Position numbers and translations under genes: made by a program. Source: Syntrophomonas sp. DTU019 (GTDB lineage: Bacteria; Bacillota; Syntrophomonadia; Syntrophomonadales; Syntrophomonadaceae). Taken from it: a stretch of 64,000 nucleotides of DNA. The notes under the pieces were generated by a model. That model had not been told where the DNA came from. It saw nothing but the letters and a program-made list of their open reading frames with translations, and ran no database searches. The stretch lies in NCBI GenBank assembly GCA_913757435.1, contig CAJYDM010000001.1, positions 868,001 through 932,000 on the forward strand. Direction: 5' to 3'. The stretch's first letter is position 1, and each line of letters opens with the position of its first letter. Positions 32,612-39,600 of this stretch are shown piece by piece.

Positions 32612-32878
32612 ATGAAAGCCCCAGGTAATCCTAGGGCTATCAAGCTTTGTAAAAGTTCACAATGTATGATATGACACCCCTATAAGGATTGTTACATTAT
32701 TCGGAGCTAAATATTCGGGCAGATCGTAAAAAAAGCTATTATAGTGAGAAATTCGGACGAAAAACAGATGATTCAAGTACTATCAGAAGGTTTTCATAAA
32801 ACTGGTATCAATAAAGAGAAATGAATTCAGGGTATTCATCGGTGTGGAATACCAACCTATACGAAAAGGAGTGATTCC
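32612..32878 (+). promoter_or_regulatory. Upstream region of the ArsC/Spx-like selenoprotein gene
   Basis: A/T-rich intergenic DNA. GGTATTC (32831-32837) and GAATACC (32847-32853) form an inverted repeat just ahead of the ribosome site AAAAGGAGTG (32863-32872). A weak -10 candidate TATTAT lies at 32737-32742, with a poor -35. The perfect Shine-Dalgarno sits seven bases before the ATG at 32879 and argues that translation really begins upstream of the UGA. Confidence 0.5.
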
Positions 32879-33241
32879 ATGGACAATAAATGGACCTTCT
32901 ATTGTGTTAAATCGTGAAGCACCTGTCAGAAGGCGAAAGCGTGGCTTTCGCAGCACGAAATCGAATTCGATTACCGCGATCTGTTATCAGAACCGCCCAC
33001 TTTGGCAGAGTTGCGCCGGCTGGCTAGAATAGCCGGAATAAAGGTAAAGGATTTGGTCAATACCAAAAGCCAGGCATATCGGAAGATTCAACCCGACCTG
33101 GATGCTTTGGATGAAAACGGCATCGCCGCTCTTATTAAGGAAAACCCTCGTATCATGGTGCGTCCTGTTCTGGTCAGCAATCCCCACATCGAACTGGGCT
33201 TCAAAGAAGCTCGCTATCAGGCATTACTGGGGCAGCACTGA
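32879..33241 (+). CDS. ArsC/Spx-family thiol reductase with in-frame UGA, probable selenoprotein
   Basis: 120 codons, ATG (32879) to TGA (33239-33241), with one in-frame TGA at codon 13 (32915-32917). Read as selenocysteine it gives TFYCVKS-U-STCQKAKAWL, which lines up with the family motif TFY....CGTCRKAKKWL (recalled from Bacillus YusI). The UGA replaces exactly the first Cys of the redox CxxC, leaving UxxC. The cis-proline block IMVRPVLVSN and the GFKEARY ending of ArsC/YffB/Spx proteins are intact, and the length is normal. A strong Shine-Dalgarno precedes the ATG and a SECIS-like hairpin follows the UGA. A recent nonsense pseudogene is the alternative. Substrate is not known; arsenate reduction should not be assumed. 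Confidence 0.8.
32933..32951 (+). promoter_or_regulatory. Bacterial SECIS-like hairpin
   Basis: GCGAAAGC (32933-32940) pairs perfectly with GCTTTCGC (32944-32951) around a GTG loop. The loop starts 23 bases after the UGA and its first base is G, in line with the bacterial SECIS model as I recall it (loop about 16-37 bases from the UGA, a G among the first two loop bases). Confidence 0.75.
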
Positions 33242-33466
33242 AGCTGACTTTAGCAGTGCATAGTGGGGGCCGACACCTTTTCAGCGGATTCGATACCAGG
33301 CAGTGGTGAATTCTCACTTGAGCAGCGCATAACGGTGCCGCCGCCCCGGTTTAAACCTGAGGCCCAGGGCGGTGGTATCCTCAGAACAGGTCCTAAAACC
33401 GGAAAGTTTCAATTCGTCACAGGGGTGCGAAGTGAATAAGTATACAGTATAAGCATAGGCAAAGGG

Positions 33467-33496
33467 TTGAGCAAAATGAAATCCGTGCGCTATACT
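33467..33496 (+). promoter_or_regulatory. Sigma-A-type promoter for carA
   Basis: TTGAGC (33467-33472), 18-bp spacer, TATACT (33491-33496). Transcription would begin about 20 bases before the hexaloop leader. Upstream, 33242-33466 holds no gene; it contains AAGTATAC (33438-33445), which recurs ahead of other nitrogen leaders. Confidence 0.6.
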
Positions 33497-33522
33497 GTTA
33501 AACGACAAGAGAAATAATTGCG

Positions 33523-33569
33523 TGGCAATGACGCCAGGTGACCATGAGTCGCTGGAGGCGTCTTTTTTT
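33523..33569 (+). promoter_or_regulatory. Terminator/antiterminator leader of carA (ANTAR-type hexaloop)
   Basis: TGGC-[AATGAC]-GCCA (33523-33536) forms a hairpin with a six-base loop, A at position 1 and G at 4. It competes with an intrinsic terminator: GACGCC (33530-33535) pairs with GGCGTC (33557-33562), enclosing GGTGAC/GTCGCT, and seven Ts follow. The two folds exclude each other. ANTAR proteins are known to stabilise such hexaloop hairpins and allow read-through. Confidence 0.7.
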
Positions 33570-33603
33570 GCGGGCATGGTAAGCCCGCCACGGAGGATGA
33601 AAT

Positions 33604-34719
33604 ATGAATAGCGACTATGGCTATCTGGTCCTGGAAAATGGCACCACTTTTAAGGGGAATTTGATGGGTACGGGTCCATGCTCTGGTGAAGTAGTTTTCA
33701 ACACCAGCATGGTAGGCTATGAACAGATTCTGACTGATCCCTCCTACGCCGGGCAGATTGTGGTCATGACCTATCCCCTGATCGGCAACTACGGTTTCAA
33801 CCCCGGGAATATGGAGTCGCAACACTGCTGGCTGCAAGGCCTGGTGGTCAACCAATTATGCAGTGAATCCAATCATTACCAACAGGAACTGTCACTGCAA
33901 CAATACCTTGGCGACAACAAGATACTGTGTTTGAGCGGCATTGACACCAGGGCTTTGACTAGAATCTTACGATTGCGGGGAACCATGGGCGGAATAATTA
34001 CCTCCAGTCTGGATGATCAAACCGTCCTGCACGGGGAGGCCAGTCGGATGACCCCTCCTCCGGGAGGTTATGTAGGCCAGGTTACCTGCCGGGAGATGAC
34101 TATTATTGGGTCGGGACTGCGGCGGGTAGTTGTAATTGACTACGGGGTCAAGAGGAGTATCATTACCTCCCTAGTGGAGAGAAAGTGTCAGGTGATAGTG
34201 GTGCCAGCCCAGGCCTCAGCCCGATCCATACTGGATCTGGCCCCTGATGGAATTGTTTTATCCAATGGCCCCGGTGATCCGGTAGACTGTGGATTCGCTA
34301 TCGCCACCATTCGCAAACTCCTCGGAAGTGTACCCATATTCGGAATCTGTCTGGGCCATCAGCTCCTCAGTCTGGCTCTGGGGGGAAGAACGACCAAAAT
34401 GGCTTTCGGCCACCGCGGGGCCAATCAACCTGTCAAAGATCTGCGCAGCGGCAGGGTTTATATAACCTCGCAGAATCACGGCTATACCGTGGAGCCGGAT
34501 TCCATACGCGATAAAGCGGTGGATATAGTATTTACCAACCTCAATGATAATACCGTGGAAGGTCTGATGCACCGGGAACTCCCCGCCATGTCTGTCCAGT
34601 TTCATCCCGAAGCCGCCCCGGGACCACACGATACCAAATTCCTTATGGACGACTTCGTAGCACAGATTGACAAGTATAAACGCGATGAACAGACAACACC
34701 TATCTGGCATATTGGTTGA
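33604..34719 (+). CDS. carA: Carbamoyl-phosphate synthase small (glutaminase) subunit
   Basis: 371 residues. The N-terminal CPSase domain has GEVVFNTSMVGYEQILTDPSYAGQ (in part); the class-I amidotransferase domain has catalytic Cys in FGICLGHQLLSLALGG and the His-Glu pair in VQFHPEAAPGPHD. It hydrolyses glutamine and passes ammonia to CarB. No carB lies in the window; instead glnK-amtB follow, which is unusual. Transcription is probably controlled by the terminator/hexaloop leader 34 bases upstream. Confidence 0.95.
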   Translation: MNSDYGYLVLENGTTFKGNLMGTGPCSGEVVFNTSMVGYEQILTDPSYAGQIVVMTYPLIGNYGFNPGNMESQHCWLQGLVVNQLCSESNHYQQELSLQQYLGDNKILCLSGIDTRALTRILRLRGTMGGIITSSLDDQTVLHGEASRMTPPPGGYVGQVTCREMTIIGSGLRRVVVIDYGVKRSIITSLVERKCQVIVVPAQASARSILDLAPDGIVLSNGPGDPVDCGFAIATIRKLLGSVPIFGICLGHQLLSLALGGRTTKMAFGHRGANQPVKDLRSGRVYITSQNHGYTVEPDSIRDKAVDIVFTNLNDNTVEGLMHRELPAMSVQFHPEAAPGPHDTKFLMDDFVAQIDKYKRDEQTTPIWHIG

Positions 34720-34734
34720 TAAATCATTCATTAC

Positions 34735-34780
34735 GGGCAATGAGGCCCCCTGTCCCAGATGACAGGGGGCCTGCTTATTT
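34735..34780 (+). promoter_or_regulatory. Terminator/antiterminator leader of glnK-amtB (ANTAR-type hexaloop)
   Basis: GGGC-[AATGAG]-GCCC (34735-34748) is a perfect 4-bp hairpin with a hexaloop (A1, G4). Its 3' arm is also the start of a 12-bp terminator stem: AGGCCCCCTGTC (34743-34754) with GACAGGGGGCCT (34761-34772), then GCTTATTTG. This is the classic overlap in which the small hairpin, when held by a protein, prevents terminator formation. It may also end the carA transcript. Confidence 0.75.
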
Positions 34781-34852
34781 GAACCAACAGGGAGCAAAGG
34801 CGCTGACATCCTTAGCGGGTCCAGTACTTTTCCATGAAAGGAGGTGTATAAG

Positions 34853-35191
34853 GTGAAGAAGATTGAGGCCATTATCAGGCCCGGCAAGCTGGAAGAATTG
34901 AAAGCGGTTCTAAACCAGATGGAAGTGCGCGGCATGACAGTGTATAAAGTTATGGGCCGGGGGCTGCAGAAAAACGTCAGACAGTATTACCGTGGGCAGG
35001 AGGTATCGGTGGACCTCTTCCCCAAAGTAAAGGTTGAGGTTATCTGCCGGGACCACTGGCAGGAGCGGATTGTCACCGCCATAATGGAAACCTGCCGTAC
35101 CGGAGCCATCGGTGACGGGAAAATCTTTATCTACCCTGTGGAAGAAATCATCCGGATCAGCAGCGCTGAGCGCGGCGACGCTGCTCTATAA
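34853..35191 (+). CDS. glnK: PII nitrogen regulatory protein, GlnK type
   Basis: 112 residues from GTG at 34853 (AAAGGAGGTG eight bases upstream); the GTG at 34844 lies inside that site. KKIEAIIRPGKLEELKAVL, the T-loop around QYYRGQE with the uridylylatable-type Tyr, and RTGAIGDGKIFIYPVEEIIRI (in part: RTGAIGDGKIF, the ATP/2-oxoglutarate site) are intact. PII trimers plug AmtB when nitrogen is sufficient. Gene pair glnK-amtB is classic. Confidence 0.96.
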   Translation: MKKIEAIIRPGKLEELKAVLNQMEVRGMTVYKVMGRGLQKNVRQYYRGQEVSVDLFPKVKVEVICRDHWQERIVTAIMETCRTGAIGDGKIFIYPVEEIIRISSAERGDAAL

Positions 35192-35264
35192 GCAGCAAAT
35201 TCAGGTCAAAGGGGGCCTGCGCAACTATTTCCGGCTGTTCACAGCCGATTCAGGAGGTTATACT

Positions 35265-36608
35265 ATGCGAAAAATACATTTGCCAATAGGCGCAGCAGCC
35301 CTGACATGCACCGTTTTAGCAACCAGGCCGGTCATGGCCGCTGAAGCAATCAGTCTGGACACGGGCGATACCAGCTTCATTCTCATATGCTCTGCTCTGG
35401 TTCTGCTAATGACACCGGGATTGGCCATGTTCTATGGCGGCATGGTACAGAGCAAGAACATACTCAGTATTCTGATGCAGTGTCTGGCTGCTATGGCCCT
35501 GGTATCGGTGCAATGGATATTTATAGGCTATACGCTCGCTTTTGGTCCTGACCATGTCACTTTGATTGGTGGTTTGGATTTTATCGGTTTTAACAACATC
35601 GGTGTGGAGGCTCTGTCCCCGGAAGTTCCCATACCCCATCTGGCCTTTGCCGGATTCCAACTGATGTTTGCTGTGATCACCGCTGCTCTTATTACTGGAG
35701 CCTTTGCGGAGAGGATGAGATTCTCCGTTTTTGTGATCTTTGTACTGCTTTGGACCACCCTGGTATATGACCCCCTGGCCCACTGGGTATGGGGAGGCGG
35801 CTGGCTGAGCAAACTGGGCATTATGGATTTTGCCGGGGGTACAGTGGTGCATATCAGTTCTGGTGTGTCAGGCCTGGTGGCTGCGCTGATGCTGGGTAAG
35901 CGGTGTGGTCGCACCACGGAGGCCATCCGCCCCCATAATATGCCCCTCACCGTTCTGGGCGCCGGGCTGTTATGGTTCGGCTGGTTTGGTTTTAATGCCG
36001 GCAGTGCGCTGTCAGCCAATGGGGTGGCAGCCCTGGCTTTTCTGGTAACCAATACCTGTGCGGCCGCCGGAGCATTGTCTTGGGTAGCCGCGGAATGGCT
36101 CCATCACGGCAAACCTACGGTTTTTGGGGCAGTCAGTGGGGCGGTGGCCGGTTTGGTAGCCATAACCCCGGCAGCTGGGTTTGTCAGTCCCCTGTCGGCG
36201 ATAGTCATGGGCCTGGTGGCCGGTCCCCTATGCTATCTGGCGGTAAGCAAAATCAAGGATCGGTTCGGGTATGATGATGCCCTGGATGCCTTTGGCATTC
36301 ACGGGGTGGGCGGTACTTGGGGCGCTGTGGCTACCGGGATTTTTTCCTCCCAGGCTGTAAACCCGGCAGCTATGGATGGACTGCTGGCGGGGCGTCCCGA
36401 ACAAGTGCTGGTGCAGATCACCGGAGTTATATTTACCTATGTTTTCGCCGCCCTGCTCACTTATCTGATTCTCAGGCTGATCGGTCAATTCACCTTGCTG
36501 CGAGTAAGCCGGGAGGAAGAAGAAGCCGGGCTGGATGTATCTTTGCACGGCGAGGATGGCTACAGCTATGCCGATATGAACCGGGAAGGCAATGCGGCAG
36601 CAATTTAA
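35265..36608 (+). CDS. amtB: Ammonium transporter AmtB
   Basis: 447 residues from ATG at 35265 with CAGGAGGT upstream; the frame runs further back into glnK but without a start context. A signal-like segment (residues ~4-25) is followed by about eleven membrane spans. Pore residues: the Trp/Phe gate region FYGGMVQSKN, first pore His in GGTVVHISSGVSGL, second in FGIHGVGGTWGAVATG. It takes up ammonium/ammonia and is regulated by the GlnK made just upstream. Confidence 0.96.
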   Translation: MRKIHLPIGAAALTCTVLATRPVMAAEAISLDTGDTSFILICSALVLLMTPGLAMFYGGMVQSKNILSILMQCLAAMALVSVQWIFIGYTLAFGPDHVTLIGGLDFIGFNNIGVEALSPEVPIPHLAFAGFQLMFAVITAALITGAFAERMRFSVFVIFVLLWTTLVYDPLAHWVWGGGWLSKLGIMDFAGGTVVHISSGVSGLVAALMLGKRCGRTTEAIRPHNMPLTVLGAGLLWFGWFGFNAGSALSANGVAALAFLVTNTCAAAGALSWVAAEWLHHGKPTVFGAVSGAVAGLVAITPAAGFVSPLSAIVMGLVAGPLCYLAVSKIKDRFGYDDALDAFGIHGVGGTWGAVATGIFSSQAVNPAAMDGLLAGRPEQVLVQITGVIFTYVFAALLTYLILRLIGQFTLLRVSREEEEAGLDVSLHGEDGYSYADMNREGNAAAI

Positions 36609-36626
36609 TCGTATATTAAATTTTGC

Positions 36627-36659
36627 AAAACCGGACTGTTATATGGTCCGGTTTTGACT
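36627..36659 (+). terminator. Terminator between amtB and nadE
   Basis: AAAACCGGAC (36627-36636) pairs with GTCCGGTTTT (36646-36655). With A and T tails on both sides it can serve both the plus-strand amtB transcript and the convergent nadE transcript. Confidence 0.85.
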
Positions 36660-36742
36660 GTGGTTTATAAACGGTAACCTCATACAGGTAGTCTGTTGTT
36701 AAAGACATCCATTACCAGTACTGCGATAATAAGGTTCAACTC

Positions 36743-38395
36743 TCATAACAGCGGGTGCCTGAGACGGGCCGCTATGGGCATGCGACGTCCGCTTCCAAAA
36801 GCCTTGCTGGTAACCTTAAGGCCTGGGGCAGCCTGGCGGCGTTTATACTCATTGCGGTCCACGCCTGCCACTATCTGTTTTACCATGGCCTCGTCAAAAC
36901 CCCGGGAGACAATCCCACTGGCGGACTCACCCTGTTCTATGTAGAAATGCAGAATCTGATCTAAAATTTCATATGGCGGCAGGGTATCCTGATCGGTTTG
37001 ATCGAAGCGCAGTTCTGCGGAAGGGGCTTTGGTCAGAACCCGGGCCGGTATCAGCTCAGTATGACGGTTGCAGAACCTGGACAGTTCATAAACCATGGTT
37101 TTGGGTACATCGGCCAAAACGCTCAATCCTCCGCTCATATCCCCGTACAGTGTGCAATAACCCATGGCTATTTCACTCTTGTTGCCGGTGGAGAGCACCA
37201 GATGACCCAGCTTGTTGGAAAACGCCATCAGATAGTTGCCCCGGATGCGGGCCTGTATGTTTTCTTCGGTGGTGTCATAAGGACCGCCGATATGAGGACT
37301 TAAGGTATCTAGATAGGACTGCAGCACACCGCTGATGGGGATAGTGTGAATGGCTATACCCAGATTTTGCGCCAGTGCCAGCGCATCTTCCAGGCTGGCA
37401 GGTGAAGAATACTGCGAAGGCATAGCCAGGCCCAGGACATTGCTCTGTCCCAGGGCCGCCACCGCCAGGCAGGCCGTGAGACTGGAATCAATCCCACCTG
37501 AAAGCCCGAGGATGGCCTTTTTAAAACCTGATTTGTGCACATAATCCCGCAGTCCGAGAACCAGAGCCTTGTAAATGGAGGGTATTTCTTCTTCGGGCAT
37601 GTAGCGCAAGGTGCGTCCGGCAGTGTGTACATCGAAGGTCACCAGATCCGCTTCAAACCCAGCTGCAAAGGCCAACACCTCGCCGAATCCATCCACGGCC
37701 AGGGAATGGCCGTCGAATATCAACTCATCGTTGCCGCCCACCTGATTGACATAGATGAAGGGTATACCGTGTTTTCGGGCATGACCGCTGATCAAATCAT
37801 AGCGCAGGGATTCTTTTCCGGCATGATAAGGCGAGGCCGAGAGGTTGATCAAAACCGTGGCTCCTGCGTCAGCCAGTTTAGAGATGGGATCAGAGCGGTA
37901 GGGGAGCCGGGAAGGCCAAAAGTCCAGGTCATTCCAGGCATCTTCACATATGTTGATCCCCAGACGCTCCCCTTTGAAATTGACTGGCAGATTGTGAAGC
38001 GCCGGTTCGAAGTAGCGGGTCTCATCAAATACGTCATAACTGGGCAGGAGACTCTTGTGACGTTCAGCCAGAATATCCCCATGATAGATCAAAACCGCGG
38101 AATTGTACAAGGCTTTGCCAGGTTCGGGGGAATTCGTGGGGACGCCTATGAGTATGCCCAAGCCAGCATATCTTTCTGAACATGCCACCACCTGGTCCAG
38201 ATAACGCCGGGTATCCTCCACAAACCAGGAGCGTTCCATAAGGTCCTGGGGCGGGTAGCCGATAATAGCCAGTTCGGGAAAAACAATCAGGTCACTTTGA
38301 TCCTGGTGAGCCCGGGCGATGGCCTGCGTTATTACCTGGAAATTGCCTTCCAGATCCCCAACCGTAGGATTGATTTGTGCCATGGTTATTTTCAT
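36743..38395 (-). CDS. nadE: Glutamine-dependent NAD(+) synthetase
   Basis: 550 residues. N-terminal nitrilase-type glutaminase (about 1-260): catalytic Glu in VFPELAIIGYPPQDL, Lys in RHKSLLPSYDVFDE, Cys in GINICEDAW. C-terminal NAD synthetase with ATP P-loop LGLSGGIDSSLTA (near 290) and TGNKSEIAMGYCTLYGDMSGG (in part). It amidates nicotinic acid adenine dinucleotide. Start ATG at 38395 has AAGGGGTG upstream; the GTG three codons earlier lies in that site. It is the only gene on the minus strand in this nitrogen-related block, and it uses glutamine. Confidence 0.96.
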   Translation of the reverse strand: MKITMAQINPTVGDLEGNFQVITQAIARAHQDQSDLIVFPELAIIGYPPQDLMERSWFVEDTRRYLDQVVACSERYAGLGILIGVPTNSPEPGKALYNSAVLIYHGDILAERHKSLLPSYDVFDETRYFEPALHNLPVNFKGERLGINICEDAWNDLDFWPSRLPYRSDPISKLADAGATVLINLSASPYHAGKESLRYDLISGHARKHGIPFIYVNQVGGNDELIFDGHSLAVDGFGEVLAFAAGFEADLVTFDVHTAGRTLRYMPEEEIPSIYKALVLGLRDYVHKSGFKKAILGLSGGIDSSLTACLAVAALGQSNVLGLAMPSQYSSPASLEDALALAQNLGIAIHTIPISGVLQSYLDTLSPHIGGPYDTTEENIQARIRGNYLMAFSNKLGHLVLSTGNKSEIAMGYCTLYGDMSGGLSVLADVPKTMVYELSRFCNRHTELIPARVLTKAPSAELRFDQTDQDTLPPYEILDQILHFYIEQGESASGIVSRGFDEAMVKQIVAGVDRNEYKRRQAAPGLKVTSKAFGSGRRMPIAARLRHPLL

Positions 38396-38568
38396 TGTTG
38401 ACACCCCTTAAGGTTATGTTGCAGGTATGCCGGGTCTATATTCTTCACCTTAAGTCAGGATCAGCCGCAATTTTATAATAGCAAAATCATCATATTATGT
38501 GCGGGCGGCAGTTAAGTATACACGCTCTGCCCGTCAACATCCCCAGTGTGGCGGCATAACCTGTAATA

Positions 38569-38608
38569 GGCAATGAAGCCGTCAAAGGACGGCCTGGCAT
38601 TGCTTTTT
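38569..38608 (+). promoter_or_regulatory. Terminator/antiterminator leader before the amidotransferase remnant (hexaloop)
   Basis: GGC-[AATGAA]-GCC (38569-38580) is a hexaloop hairpin with A1 and G4. It overlaps an intrinsic terminator: GCAATG (38570-38575) with CATTGC (38598-38603), GCCGTC (38578-38583) with GACGGC (38588-38593) around AAAG, then TTTTT. Same design as the leaders of carA and glnK. Confidence 0.68.
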
Positions 38609-38632
38609 CAATTAATAATAGGAGGTAGTTAT

Positions 38633-38749
38633 ATGTGTGGCATCGCAGGATGGATCGGATGGGATGATGGAAACAAATACAAACAGCCTATAGTGGATAA
38701 GATTAATGTTTATGAATTTTCGCGGCGGCAATCACACAGCTGTCCCTGA
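38633..38749 (+). pseudogene. N-terminal fragment of a class-II glutamine amidotransferase
   Basis: 38 codons from ATG (after GGAGG) to TGA. The start MCGIAGWIGW is the Ntn-type N-terminus of AsnB/GATase enzymes with the catalytic Cys at position 2. Similarity ends after about 12 residues; the rest (DDGNKYKQPIVDK...) has no recognisable continuation in any frame before the next leader. It may be the remnant of a deleted asnB/gltB-like gene whose regulatory leader survived, or a leader peptide. Confidence 0.55.
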
Positions 38750-39009
38750 TGCGGTCAGGGTATATGCAACCGGGCTGTATACATGGATTCAGGTACACAG
38801 GCAAGTATACAATATATAAGCCCTTTGCCCATTGTAAAGCCTTTTCAAAGGGTATAGAATTCATTTCAGGACAGCGAACAGGTCATAATTCAATAGCAAT
38901 GACGGGCAATGGCGTCCCAGGTATGTTGCACAAGAAGAAATGCGAATCATACGTAATGAGGCGCTTTTTTTATGCCCTGGTCTCTTACGAAAACCAACAA
39001 AGGCAGGTG
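38750..39009 (+). promoter_or_regulatory. Dual-hexaloop leader of the ANTAR-glnA transcript
   Basis: First hairpin GGGC-[AATGGC]-GTCC at 38904-38917; second CGT-[AATGAG]-GCG at 38952-38963; both loops have A at 1 and G at 4, separated by 34 bases. The second overlaps a terminator GCG-aa-TCAT-ACGTA-ATGA-gg-CGC (38942-38964) followed by seven Ts (38965-38971). AAGTATAC occurs upstream at 38803-38810. This is the fullest match in the window to the ANTAR-binding RNA. Confidence 0.68.
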
Positions 39010-39585
39010 GTGCGATTGAGCGGCAAGATAATAGTGGCCAGTGCGGTCGCCGCTGAACGCAAGCTCCTAACCGACATGCTCCGCCGGGCAGGTTTTCAGG
39101 TAATGGCCGAAACTACCGATATAGGCCACACCTTGAGGCGAATCCGATCCCTGTACTGCGATTTGATAATAATCGATCAGGATCTGGACGGCGCCAAGGG
39201 CTCCAAGCTGGCTGATATCATCACCCAGGACCGACTGGCAGCGGTGATTCTGTTGTCAGACAATGAAGTATCCCGCCTGAATCGACCAGGTCACTACCTA
39301 ATCAAACCGATCAGCAGCGAAAAGGTCATACCGGCGGTAGAAGCGGCGTTGTGGTACTGGAAGCGGGAGAGCGAACTGCGGGAGCGGATAAGGAAGTTGG
39401 AGGAAAGACTGGAAAGCCGGATCGTGATGGATAAAGTCAAAGGCCTACTGATGGATATCAACGGCTATACCGAGAGTGAAGCCCATCACTTTATCCAGAA
39501 GGAAGCCATGAACCATAGCCTCAGCTTGAGGCAGGCAGCCTTGTTGATCGCGGAGCGCTTGATAGATGCCAGGCGCAAATCTTAA
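39010..39585 (+). CDS. ANTAR-domain antitermination regulator
   Basis: 191 residues if GTG 39010 is used (TTG 39016 is equally possible; the ribosome site is weak). Residues ~4-115 are a response-regulator-like fold: DLIIIDQDLDG keeps a central Asp and YLIKPISSE keeps the Lys, but the N-terminal acidic pair is replaced (VASAVAAE), so phosphorylation is doubtful. A coiled-coil helix (~118-140) leads to the ANTAR domain (~135-190) with VKGLLMDINGYTESEAHHFIQKEAM and the S-x-R-QAA pattern (SLRQAALLIAERL). ANTAR proteins bind hexaloop RNA to prevent termination. It lies 15 bp upstream of glnA. Confidence 0.9.
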   Translation: MRLSGKIIVASAVAAERKLLTDMLRRAGFQVMAETTDIGHTLRRIRSLYCDLIIIDQDLDGAKGSKLADIITQDRLAAVILLSDNEVSRLNRPGHYLIKPISSEKVIPAVEAALWYWKRESELRERIRKLEERLESRIVMDKVKGLLMDINGYTESEAHHFIQKEAMNHSLSLRQAALLIAERLIDARRKS

Positions 39586-39600
39586 AAGGAGTGATTGTCC

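Noticed and set aside
32394-32615. 73-codon plus-strand ORF after amrS
   Set aside because: It runs through the intrinsic terminator at 32576-32611, has no ribosome site and no recognisable motif.
37535-38179. 214-codon plus-strand ORF opposite nadE
   Set aside because: The complementary strand carries the intact nadE glutaminase domain; no ribosome site.
38747-38749. UGA ending the amidotransferase fragment read as selenocysteine (CPUC)
   Set aside because: The frame stops again within about 40 codons, no SECIS-like hairpin follows at the right distance, and the preceding residues are unrelated to a selenoprotein family.
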